From the NCBI GenBank assembly GCA_045121095.1, contig JBGVFN010000191.1, forward strand, positions 1 to 20,607: a stretch of DNA of 20,607 nt, written 5' to 3'. This DNA comes from TWA4 sp045121095. Its GTDB lineage: Bacteria; Bacillota; Clostridia; Lachnospirales; Lachnospiraceae. Shown here in pieces: positions 14,901-20,607 of the stretch (positions are counted from its first letter, which is position 1; every line of letters starts with the position of its first letter). The translations under genes and the position numbers were made by a program. The notes under the pieces are model-generated. The model made no database searches and had not been told where the DNA came from. It was given only the letters and a program-made list of their open reading frames with translations.

Positions 14901-16403
14901 ATGGTTACAGGTGAGTTGAAAAGTAAAATTGATAGTTTGTGGGAAATTTTCTGGACAGGCGGATTAACGAATCCTTTGGACGTAATTGAGCAGATGACGT
15001 ATCTGATGTTTATTCGTGATCTGGATGATACAGATAATCGCCATGCAAAAGAATCAATGATGTTGGGGCTTCCATATGAAAGTATTTTTACAGAAGAAGT
15101 TCAGATTGGAGAACGTACAATAAATGGGAATCAGTTGAAATGGAGTGTATTTCATGATTTTCCAGCTGCAAAAATGTACAGTACGATGCAGGAATGGGTA
15201 TTTCCATTTATTAAAACGCTGCATACTGATAAGGACAGTGCATATTCCAAATATATGAGTGATGCAATCTTCAAAATACCAACACCATTGTTGTTAGATA
15301 AAATTGTAACTTCTATGGATGGGATTTATGAACAGATGGCACGGTTAAAAAATGTAGATACTCGTGGTGATGTATACGAATATCTCCTTTCGAAACTTGC
15401 TACTGCGGGTGTAAATGGTCAATTTCGTACACCACGCCACATCATTCGAATGATGGTTGAATTGATGGATCCGAAAGCGGATGAAGTAGTTTGTGATCCG
15501 GCTTGTGGAACTTCCGGATTCCTTGTTTCTGTCAGTGAATATTTAAAAGAAACACGAAAAGAAGAGATTTTTTTCAACAAGCAAAATAAAAACCATTATA
15601 TGAATCATATGTTCCATGGATTTGATATGGATAGAACCATGCTGCGTATCGGCGCAATGAACATGATGACACATGGTGTAGACAATCCTTTTATTGAATA
15701 TAGAGATAGTCTTTCGGAACAGAATCCGGATAAAGAACAGTACAGTCTGATTTTAGCAAATCCACCTTTCAAGGGAAGTTTGGATTATGACTCTGTAAGT
15801 GCTGATTTACTGAAAGTTTGTAAAACAAAGAAAACAGAATTATTATTTTTGGCTCTGTTTATTCGAATGCTTAAAGTGGGCGGAAGATGTGCATGTATTG
15901 TACCAGATGGTGTATTATTTGGTTCATCCAAGGCACATAAAGCGATTCGGAAAGAACTGGTAGAAGCCAACCGATTAGAAGCAGTTATTTCCATGCCATC
16001 AGGTGTGTTTAAACCTTATGCGGGAGTATCCACTGCCATCCTGATCTTTACGAAAACTGCCTATGGCGGAACCGATCGTGTCTGGTTTTATGATATGAAA
16101 GCAGATGGATTCAGTCTTGATGATAAAAGAAGCGAAACAAAAGAAAATGATATTCCGGATATTATAAAACGTTTTAAGAATCTCGAAGGTGAAACAGAAC
16201 GGAAACGTACAGAGCAGAGTTTTTTTGTCACAAAGAAAGAAATTGCGGATAATGACTATGATTTAAGCATCAATAAATATAAGGAAATAGAATATGTAGC
16301 AGTAGAGTACCCTTCTACAGAAGAAATTATGGTAGAACTTCGTGAACTTGAAATGAAGATTAGTGAAGAAATGGAAGCTTTGGAACAATTGTTAGGATTA
16401 TAA
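14901..16403 (+). CDS. hsdM: type I restriction-modification DNA methyltransferase subunit
   Basis: A 500-residue N6-adenine methyltransferase. It has an N-terminal helical HsdM domain (about 1-140), GQFRTPRHI (173-181), AdoMet motif I DPACGTSGF (199-207), FDMDRTML, catalytic NPPF (287-290), and a C-terminal coiled region that contacts HsdS. The length is normal. AGAGG lies eight bases before the ATG. It is the first gene of a plus-strand cluster with hsdS 23 bases downstream. No hsdR gene occurs between PAP2 and hsdM or within the window, so the restriction subunit must lie beyond the right edge, elsewhere, or be absent. Confidence 0.95.
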   Translation: MVTGELKSKIDSLWEIFWTGGLTNPLDVIEQMTYLMFIRDLDDTDNRHAKESMMLGLPYESIFTEEVQIGERTINGNQLKWSVFHDFPAAKMYSTMQEWVFPFIKTLHTDKDSAYSKYMSDAIFKIPTPLLLDKIVTSMDGIYEQMARLKNVDTRGDVYEYLLSKLATAGVNGQFRTPRHIIRMMVELMDPKADEVVCDPACGTSGFLVSVSEYLKETRKEEIFFNKQNKNHYMNHMFHGFDMDRTMLRIGAMNMMTHGVDNPFIEYRDSLSEQNPDKEQYSLILANPPFKGSLDYDSVSADLLKVCKTKKTELLFLALFIRMLKVGGRCACIVPDGVLFGSSKAHKAIRKELVEANRLEAVISMPSGVFKPYAGVSTAILIFTKTAYGGTDRVWFYDMKADGFSLDDKRSETKENDIPDIIKRFKNLEGETERKRTEQSFFVTKKEIADNDYDLSINKYKEIEYVAVEYPSTEEIMVELRELEMKISEEMEALEQLLGL

Positions 16404-16404
16404 A

Positions 16405-16419
16405 TTCGGATTTGTAGGG
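16405..16419 (+). repeat. GGATTTGTAGGG motif, copy 1 (before hsdS)
   Basis: TTCGGATTTGTAGGG, followed by ATGAAAG. It contains the ribosome site of the first hsdS. The same 15 bases recur at 19545-19559, and the core 12 bases at 19957-19968. Confidence 0.85.
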
Positions 16420-16426
16420 ATGAAAG

Positions 16427-17536
16427 ATGAAGGCTTTTGATGAAGTGTTTATAGACAAAACAAAATATGGAGTTAAGGTTCAGACATCTGAATATGGAAA
16501 ACAGGGCAAATATATCATAATAGATCAAGGACAAAGTCAAATCGCAGGATATACTGACAGAGAAGAGGGCTTGTTTGAAGAAGTTCCGGTTGTAATATTT
16601 GGAGACCACACAAGAGTAGTAAAGTACGTTGATGAACCATTTTTTCTTGGTGCTGATGGAGTAAAAGTGCTTCGAAGTAGAGATGAAAATGCAAATTATA
16701 AGTATTTGTATTATGCATTAAAGAATGCCAAAATTCCAAATACTGGATATAACAGACATTTTAAATGGTTAAAAGAAGTAAAGATAAATTATCCTGATAG
16801 CAATAAACAAGCTGAAATAGTAGATGTATTAGATCACGTATCGGATATTATTTCAAAAAGAGAAACAGAGCTGCAAATATTGGACAACCTCATCAAAGCC
16901 CGATTTGTCGAGTTGTTTGGGGATCTTGCATCACCGAAATGCAAATGGAAAGCTGAAAAATTGGTTGATGTATGCGTGAATCCAGATGATATCAAATGTG
17001 GACCATTTGGAACGCAATTAAATAAAGATGAATATGTTGATTCAGGTGTTGCGGTTTGGGAAATACCTCAAATCAATAGTTTATTTTTAACTACACCAAC
17101 ACATTATCTTACAGAAGAAAAGGCAAGACAATTGGATGCATATTCTATTAAGCCAGGTGATATTGCCATGTCCAGAAAAGGAAATGTTGGTAAATGTGCA
17201 GTTTTTCCTTCAAGTTTAGCAGAGGGCATTATCCATTCGGATGTTCTTCGAATCCGTGTGGATGACAGTCGTGTGTTTCCAATGTTTATGATGCATCAAT
17301 TGCATTATAGTGGTGCCGTACAACATCAGATTGAGCTGGTAAGTTCGGGAGCAATAATGGCTGGAATAAATGTTACGAAACTAAAGCAGATATTTGTTCA
17401 TATTCCGCCTATGGAACTACAAAATCAGTTCACAACCTTTGTTCAGCAGGTCGACAAATCAAAAGTTGCCGTACAAAAAGCACTGGATGAAACCCAATTA
17501 TTGTTTGATAGTCTGATGCAGAGGTATTTTGGATAA
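16427..17536 (+). CDS. hsdS: type I restriction-modification specificity subunit
   Basis: A 369-residue DNA recognition subunit with two target-recognition domains. TRD1 is about residues 1-125. The central conserved helix follows (QAEIVDVLDHVSDIISKRETELQ to LIKARFVELFGDL, about 128-167). TRD2 spans about 174-330, and a second helix closes the protein (FTTFVQQVDKSKVAVQKALDE). The length is slightly below the usual 380-420. GTAGGGATG serves as the ribosome site. Codons for residues about 154-193 are repeated exactly in a second hsdS 3.6 kb downstream. As the first hsdS after hsdM it is probably the expressed copy. Confidence 0.92.
   Translation: MKAFDEVFIDKTKYGVKVQTSEYGKQGKYIIIDQGQSQIAGYTDREEGLFEEVPVVIFGDHTRVVKYVDEPFFLGADGVKVLRSRDENANYKYLYYALKNAKIPNTGYNRHFKWLKEVKINYPDSNKQAEIVDVLDHVSDIISKRETELQILDNLIKARFVELFGDLASPKCKWKAEKLVDVCVNPDDIKCGPFGTQLNKDEYVDSGVAVWEIPQINSLFLTTPTHYLTEEKARQLDAYSIKPGDIAMSRKGNVGKCAVFPSSLAEGIIHSDVLRIRVDDSRVFPMFMMHQLHYSGAVQHQIELVSSGAIMAGINVTKLKQIFVHIPPMELQNQFTTFVQQVDKSKVAVQKALDETQLLFDSLMQRYFG
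16887..17005 (+). repeat. long direct repeat within hsdS, copy 1
   Basis: At least 119 bases identical to 20489-20607, offset 3602. It starts ACCTCATCAAAGCCCGATTT, covering the central conserved helix and the first part of TRD2. The true right end cannot be seen because copy 2 meets the window edge. Confidence 0.95.
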
Positions 17537-17569
17537 AAATAAGGAATATTTTTCGATAACAGGAGATAT

Positions 17570-18031
17570 ATGGAAAAAAGAATAATTTATCATGGAAGTA
17601 ATGTGATGGTTCATACACCGAAAGTGTTGACTCATGGTTACTACAAAGATTTCGGTTATGGATTTTATTGTACGGATTTGGAAAAACAGGCAAAACGTTG
17701 GGCATTGGTCAAAAAGAAAACACATGTTGTGAATGTTTATACGTATACAGCAGAAGAGGATTTGAAAATTTTAAAATTCGATGGAATGACAGAAGAATGG
17801 CTGGATTTTGTGGTTGCCAGTAGACGAGGAATAGAACATACTTATGATATTGTAGAGGGGCCGATGGCTGATGATACTATTTGGGACTATATAGAAGATT
17901 ATCTTCGTGGGGCAATCACTAGAGAAGCATTTTGGATATTAGCTAAATTTAAGTATCCGACGCATCAGATTGTGTTTTGTACAGAAAAGGCGCTTTCGGC
18001 TCTGAAATTTGAGAGGGGTTATGAAGTATGA
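17570..18031 (+). CDS. DUF3990 domain protein, ART-like toxin candidate
   Basis: A 153-residue protein starting IIYHGSNVMVHTPKV, then KDFGYGFYCTDLEKQAKRWA, matching DUF3990. I recall this family as related to the ADP-ribosyltransferase fold, in which the YHGS and FGxGFY strands would form the NAD pocket; I cannot check that here. It lacks a signal peptide and membrane segments. AGGAGA lies about seven bases upstream. The stop overlaps the next start by ATGA, a coupling typical of toxin-antitoxin pairs. It sits between hsdS and the recombinase, so it is cargo of the switching locus. NAD-dependent toxicity is inference. Confidence 0.7.
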   Translation: MEKRIIYHGSNVMVHTPKVLTHGYYKDFGYGFYCTDLEKQAKRWALVKKKTHVVNVYTYTAEEDLKILKFDGMTEEWLDFVVASRRGIEHTYDIVEGPMADDTIWDYIEDYLRGAITREAFWILAKFKYPTHQIVFCTEKALSALKFERGYEV

Positions 18032-18498
18032 CAAATATGTTCTTTAAAGATGAAATCATCACAGAAAATGATTTGTATTTTATCTGTTATATGATTGAGC
18101 GGGTTTCCAGATGCCTTCATCAGAGAAATGTGTATGTTGTGAATGCTGTTTCGCCTGAGGAATGGCGTCGGCTTATTAGTCTTGCGAATGTACTTCATTG
18201 CGAAAATCCATTGAAAGTAGTAGATGAATGGGTTGAGGAATATCAATTAGAGGGGGGAAATTTTGATATTGAGGATGTAGATAAAGAGCTGGTTGAGAGA
18301 ATTCCATCTCCTACACAGATAGGGAAAGTATATATGAGGCTGATTGTTGATTCTTTGTTGCCAGAAGAGGATTACATTGATGCATTAATCCGTGTTTATA
18401 ACGATGAGATTTGTTTGAAAATTGATGATTATAATTGCAGTGCATATTTCGAACCATCATATGTGATTCTGCGGGCATATTTGAATGGGGGCTTTTAA
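18028..18498 (+). CDS. unknown protein coupled to the DUF3990 gene
   Basis: A 156-residue acidic soluble protein of no family I recognise. The N-terminal part (ENDLYFICYMIERVSRCLHQRN) is helical and loosely resembles DUF3791 proteins, which often accompany DUF3990, but that match is weak. The middle is rich in Glu and Asp (VDEWVEEYQ, DIEDVDKELVE). Its ATG overlaps the TGA of the preceding gene, so the two are translated together. An antitoxin or immunity partner for the ART-like protein is the natural guess; the order (toxin first) is less common but known. Confidence 0.75.
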   Translation: MTNMFFKDEIITENDLYFICYMIERVSRCLHQRNVYVVNAVSPEEWRRLISLANVLHCENPLKVVDEWVEEYQLEGGNFDIEDVDKELVERIPSPTQIGKVYMRLIVDSLLPEEDYIDALIRVYNDEICLKIDDYNCSAYFEPSYVILRAYLNGGF

Positions 18499-18539
18499 AG
18501 AAGAGTTATTGATATAAAAGGCGATAGTTGGAGAAGGAT

Positions 18540-18569
18540 GTTGGTACGATTGGATAGGAGAGTACCGAC
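18540..18569 (+). promoter_or_regulatory. hairpin holding the recombinase ribosome site
   Basis: GTTGGTAC (18540-18547) pairs with GTACCGAC (18562-18569), with one G-U pair. The loop contains AGGAG (18556-18560), and the stem ends directly at the ATG. The structure could lower or tune recombinase translation. Confidence 0.5.
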
Positions 18570-19538
18570 ATGGAAGAAAAAATTGTAACGATAATCAATG
18601 AGATGGCAGAATATTTGAATGTAGCACAAATGAAAAAACTTCAGGAAGTATTGTTGAAAACATTTTCAGAGAAAGAAGCAGTAAAAGAAACTATTGGTAA
18701 TGAAGAATATCTTCGTTTGTTTCTTGATGCAAAGAAAATAGAAGGATGTTCAGAACGAACCATTCATTATTATAGAACAACTGTAGAAAAATTGCTGGAA
18801 TATATAAAAACTCCAGTACGCAAAATGACAACGGAAGAAATACGTGCATATCTTGTGGATTATCAAAAAATAAATAATTGCAGCAAGGTTACTGTAGATA
18901 ATATTCGTCGGAATATATCCAGTTTTTTCTCATGGTTAGAAGAGGAAGACTATATTCTAAAAAGTCCTATGAAAAGGATTCATAAAATTAAGACAAAGCA
19001 ACAGGTGAAAGAAATAATATCAGATGAAGCAATTGAACAGTTGCGGGATCATTGTGAATGTTCACGTGATTTAGCAATAATAGATTTGCTTTATTCGACA
19101 GGAATTCGTGTTGGAGAATTAGTTAACCTCAATATTTCAGATATCGATTTTGAGGAAAGAGAATGTATTGTATTTGGAAAAGGTGATAAAGAGCGAAAAG
19201 TATATTTTGATGCGAAAGCCAAAATACATTTACAGCAATATTTAAATAGTAGAACAGATCGTAATCCGGCGTTGTTTGTTACATTAGATGCACCACATGA
19301 CCGATTGAAGATAAGCGGTGTTGAAATTCGCATTCGTAAACTTGGAAGAAAATTGAATATGTTGAAAGTTCATCCGCATAAGTTTCGTAGAACCATGGCT
19401 ACAAGGGCAATTGATAAAGGTATGCCAATCGAACAGGTTCAAAAAATACTGGGACATTCACAAATAGATACAACCATGCAGTATGCTATTGTAAATCAGG
19501 CAAATGTAAAAGTATCCCACCAGAAGTTCATTGCGTAA
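18570..19538 (+). CDS. tyrosine recombinase/integrase
   Basis: A 322-residue site-specific recombinase of the XerC/D type. The N-terminal SAM-like core-binding domain spans about 43-135, and the catalytic domain about 148-318. Active-site residues are Arg 180 (STGIRVGEL), Lys 204 (GKGDKER), His 270 and Arg 273 (HPHKFRR), His 296 (LGHSQ) and Tyr 305 (TTMQYA), so it looks active. The HKFRR box departs slightly from the usual H-x-L-R-H. Located between two hsdS genes, it most likely rearranges specificity domains, as in other type I loci with linked recombinases. A hairpin covers its ribosome site. Confidence 0.93.
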   Translation: MEEKIVTIINEMAEYLNVAQMKKLQEVLLKTFSEKEAVKETIGNEEYLRLFLDAKKIEGCSERTIHYYRTTVEKLLEYIKTPVRKMTTEEIRAYLVDYQKINNCSKVTVDNIRRNISSFFSWLEEEDYILKSPMKRIHKIKTKQQVKEIISDEAIEQLRDHCECSRDLAIIDLLYSTGIRVGELVNLNISDIDFEERECIVFGKGDKERKVYFDAKAKIHLQQYLNSRTDRNPALFVTLDAPHDRLKISGVEIRIRKLGRKLNMLKVHPHKFRRTMATRAIDKGMPIEQVQKILGHSQIDTTMQYAIVNQANVKVSHQKFIA

Positions 19539-19544
19539 TGCAAC

Positions 19545-19559
19545 TTCGGATTTGTAGGG
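19545..19559 (+). repeat. GGATTTGTAGGG motif, copy 2 (after recombinase)
   Basis: TTCGGATTTGTAGGG, identical over 15 bases to copy 1 at 16405-16419, seven bases after the recombinase stop. It is not followed by an hsdS start here but by CTCCTTGAAAATCG. It marks the left border of the type I toxin-antitoxin module. Confidence 0.85.
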
Positions 19560-19582
19560 CTCCTTGAAAATCGAATAGTTAT

Positions 19583-19611
19583 TTGACATAGTGGTGATAA
19601 GGTGTTATTAT
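19583..19611 (+). promoter_or_regulatory. promoter of the putative antitoxin RNA
   Basis: Consensus -35 TTGACA (19583-19588), a 17-base spacer and -10 TATTAT (19606-19611). There is no open reading frame with a ribosome site downstream before the terminator at 19664-19706, which suggests a short non-coding RNA. Confidence 0.75.
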
Positions 19612-19617
19612 ATATCA

Positions 19618-19706
19618 AAAGAGGTGCTACCGATAGACGGTTAGTTCCAAGTATATAACGATTAAAAATAACCGCTAAGTTTTCTCAGGACCAGGCGGTT
19701 ATTTTT
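19618..19706 (+). ncRNA. putative type I antitoxin RNA
   Basis: A predicted RNA of about 90 bases from the strong promoter at 19583 to the shared terminator. It begins near GAGGTGCTACC (19621-19631), which can fold with CGGTTAG. It overlaps the 3' end of the convergent small-peptide mRNA by about 45 bases in the terminator region. This resembles RatA/TxpA-type systems, in which the antisense RNA covers the toxin 3' UTR. Both 5' ends carry the same GAGGTGCTACC...CGGTTAGT block. Coordinates are estimates from promoter spacing. Confidence 0.6.
19664..19706. terminator. bidirectional terminator shared by toxin and antitoxin
   Basis: AAAAATAACCGC (19664-19675) pairs perfectly with GCGGTTATTTTT (19695-19706). 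The A- and T-runs make it work in both directions. The stop codon of the small peptide (19701-19699) lies inside the right arm. Confidence 0.85.
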
Positions 19707-19797
19707 GTGTCCTGCTATTCTTTCCAACCGAATAGCCAAGACTAAAACATGTTAAACATAAACTGATAACAGCAATCAAGCTATCGATGGTGAGCAT
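19699..19797 (-). CDS. small hydrophobic peptide, putative type I toxin
   Basis: A 32-residue open frame: MLTIDSLIAVISL, then a hydrophobic run CLTCFSLGYSV, ending with the polar tail GKNSRTQK. One membrane helix (about 6-24) with a short charged C-terminus is the layout of TxpA/BsrG and 'putative holin-like toxin' peptides. GGAGG (19810-19806) lies eight bases before the ATG. Its promoter on the minus strand is TTGTAT (19936-19931), 17 bases, TATAGT (19913-19908), giving a leader of about 100 bases with several hairpins. It is convergent with a strong short-RNA promoter and shares a bidirectional terminator. The peptide is too short for standard gene callers and would be missed. Toxicity is inferred. 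Confidence 0.65.
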   Translation of the reverse strand: MLTIDSLIAVISLCLTCFSLGYSVGKNSRTQK

Positions 19798-19891
19798 AAG
19801 CAAATCCTCCATTATAAGATTTCTGCAAGCAGATTTCTATGTGAACAGAGGTCACAGTCCTCTGGAAAAGGACTAACCGCCTACCGAATAA

Positions 19892-19936
19892 GGTAGCACC
19901 TCCCAATACTATAACAAATATATATTCAATATACAA
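19892..19936 (-). promoter_or_regulatory. promoter and 5' end of the putative toxin mRNA
   Basis: -35 TTGTAT (19936-19931), a 17-base spacer and -10 TATAGT (19913-19908). Transcription would start near 19901 with GGGAGGTGCTACC, an inverted copy of the antitoxin RNA start at 19621-19631. Downstream, the mRNA leader has CTACC/GGTAG and AGTCC/GGACT hairpins before the ribosome site. Confidence 0.65.
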
Positions 19937-19956
19937 GGGCTGAATGAAAAATTGGT

Positions 19957-19977
19957 GGATTTGTAGGGGATGAAAGA
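19957..19977 (+). repeat. GGATTTGTAGGG motif, copy 3 (before second hsdS)
   Basis: GGATTTGTAGGG (19957-19968) followed by GATGAAAGA, very close to the bases before the first hsdS. It includes the ribosome site of the second hsdS and is the right border of the toxin-antitoxin module. Confidence 0.85.
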
Positions 19978-20607
19978 ATGAAATTACAAGAAGTATGTGA
20001 AGTTTATTCTGGGTATGCGTTGAAAGAGTTTCATGATTCTGACGAAGGATATCCTGTGATAAAAATAGGAAATATTTGTTCGGATGGAACACTTGACTTG
20101 GAAAAATGCCAATTCACAAATGATTTTGTCAATGAAAAATATTTTTCTAAAAAAGGTGATATATATGTTGCTCTGTCAGGTGCTACAACCGGAAAAATAG
20201 GCATTATTAATACCGATGAAAAGTATATAATTAATCAGCGAGTTGGTGTAGTAAGAAAGATTGATAAAGCAATTCCTGACCAATATATAAAGTATTTTCT
20301 GATGAATAAAACAGAAAAGATATTGGAAGATGCGTCTGGATGTGCACAACCCAATATAAGTCCAAAGCAAATTGGTCAATATGAATTTCCAAAGTTGGGT
20401 TATTCTGAAATGGACCATATATCAGTTATTCTTGACGGAATTTCTAATGTGATTGCACAGAGAAAACAGGAACTTCAGAAATTCGATGACCTCATCAAAG
20501 CCCGATTTGTCGAGTTGTTTGGGGATCTTGCATCACCGAAATGCAAATGGAAAGCTGAAAAATTGGTTGATGTATGCGTGAATCCAGATGATATCAAATG
20601 TGGACCA
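19978..20607 (+). CDS. hsdS: second type I specificity subunit, partial at window edge
   Basis: An open frame of 210 codons that runs off the right edge. It starts MKLQEVCEVYSGYALKEF, a typical TRD1 start, with YPVIKIGNI, GDIYVALSGATTGKIGI and NQRVGVV, as in many HsdS TRDs. The central helix (about residues 145-185) ends in DLIKARFVELFGDL, after which the protein is identical to the first HsdS into TRD2. TRD1 is unrelated to that of the first gene. Its own ribosome site is AGGGGATGAAAG. It could be an alternative expressed subunit or a silent donor of TRD1. It has the same orientation as the first hsdS, unlike the inverted partners of most switching loci. Confidence 0.93.
   Translation, partial: MKLQEVCEVYSGYALKEFHDSDEGYPVIKIGNICSDGTLDLEKCQFTNDFVNEKYFSKKGDIYVALSGATTGKIGIINTDEKYIINQRVGVVRKIDKAIPDQYIKYFLMNKTEKILEDASGCAQPNISPKQIGQYEFPKLGYSEMDHISVILDGISNVIAQRKQELQKFDDLIKARFVELFGDLASPKCKWKAEKLVDVCVNPDDIKCGP
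20489..20607 (+). repeat. long direct repeat within hsdS, copy 2
   Basis: Identical to 16887-17005 by eye through the last base of the window. The upstream limit is sharp: bases before ACCTCATC differ between the two copies apart from short helix-coding matches. Confidence 0.95.

Noticed and set aside
16256..16609. Minus-strand open frame spanning the hsdM/hsdS junction, considered as an inverted hsdS piece
   Set aside because: The translation shows no TRD or conserved helix features, and both plus-strand genes are intact.
19781..20092. Minus-strand open frame of 103 codons overlapping the second hsdS start
   Set aside because: It crosses the toxin leader and the hsdS start, lacks a ribosome site, and its composition is that of a shadow frame.

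Overview
The window reads as chromosome of a Gram-positive anaerobe of the Clostridia, most likely a gut Lachnospiraceae (Blautia-like). This is an inference from moderate GC, strong AGGAGG-type ribosome sites, a T-box leader, selenium genes of the SelD/YedE/YedF type, and protein families common in that group (DUF1846, DUF3343, DUF3990, MATE with MarR). No species can be fixed from sequence reading alone.

Layout. Positions 1-192 look like the right end of an element integrated in a tRNA-Gly gene: only the 3' part of the tRNA is present, followed by its terminator. Next come a minus-strand Uma2-type nuclease gene and a plus-strand DUF1846 gene with tandem terminator-like hairpins in its leader. 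Positions 2759-6866 form a selenium cluster: DUF3343, yedF and yedE (minus), a class V aminotransferase of the cysteine desulfurase/selenocysteine lyase type (plus), and selD (minus). A secreted metallo-beta-lactamase-fold lipoprotein follows. A T-box leader with a probable UGG (Trp) specifier precedes a three-gene ABC importer, probably for tryptophan. A MATE exporter and its MarR-type regulator, with a clear operator/promoter, are on the minus strand; a PAP2 phosphatase follows on the plus strand.

From about 14.7 kb the base composition becomes visibly more AT-rich and the content is accessory: hsdM, hsdS, an ART-like DUF3990 gene translationally coupled to an unknown partner, a tyrosine recombinase, a small convergent module that looks like a type I toxin-antitoxin pair (32-residue hydrophobic peptide plus short antisense RNA), and a second hsdS that runs off the window. 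The second hsdS has a different first target-recognition domain. From the central conserved region to the window edge (119 bases) it is identical to the first. A GGATTTGTAGGG motif occurs three times: before each hsdS and right after the recombinase gene. It therefore brackets the toxin-antitoxin module. hsdR is not in the window.

How it fits together. The recombinase and duplicated hsdS pieces point to a specificity-switching type I restriction locus. The long direct repeat means that simple recombination would delete the recombinase, the DUF3990 pair and the type I module. The two toxin-like modules lie exactly in the segment that would be lost, so a plausible but untested idea is that they stabilise the switching locus. 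This is the part of the window most worth following up.
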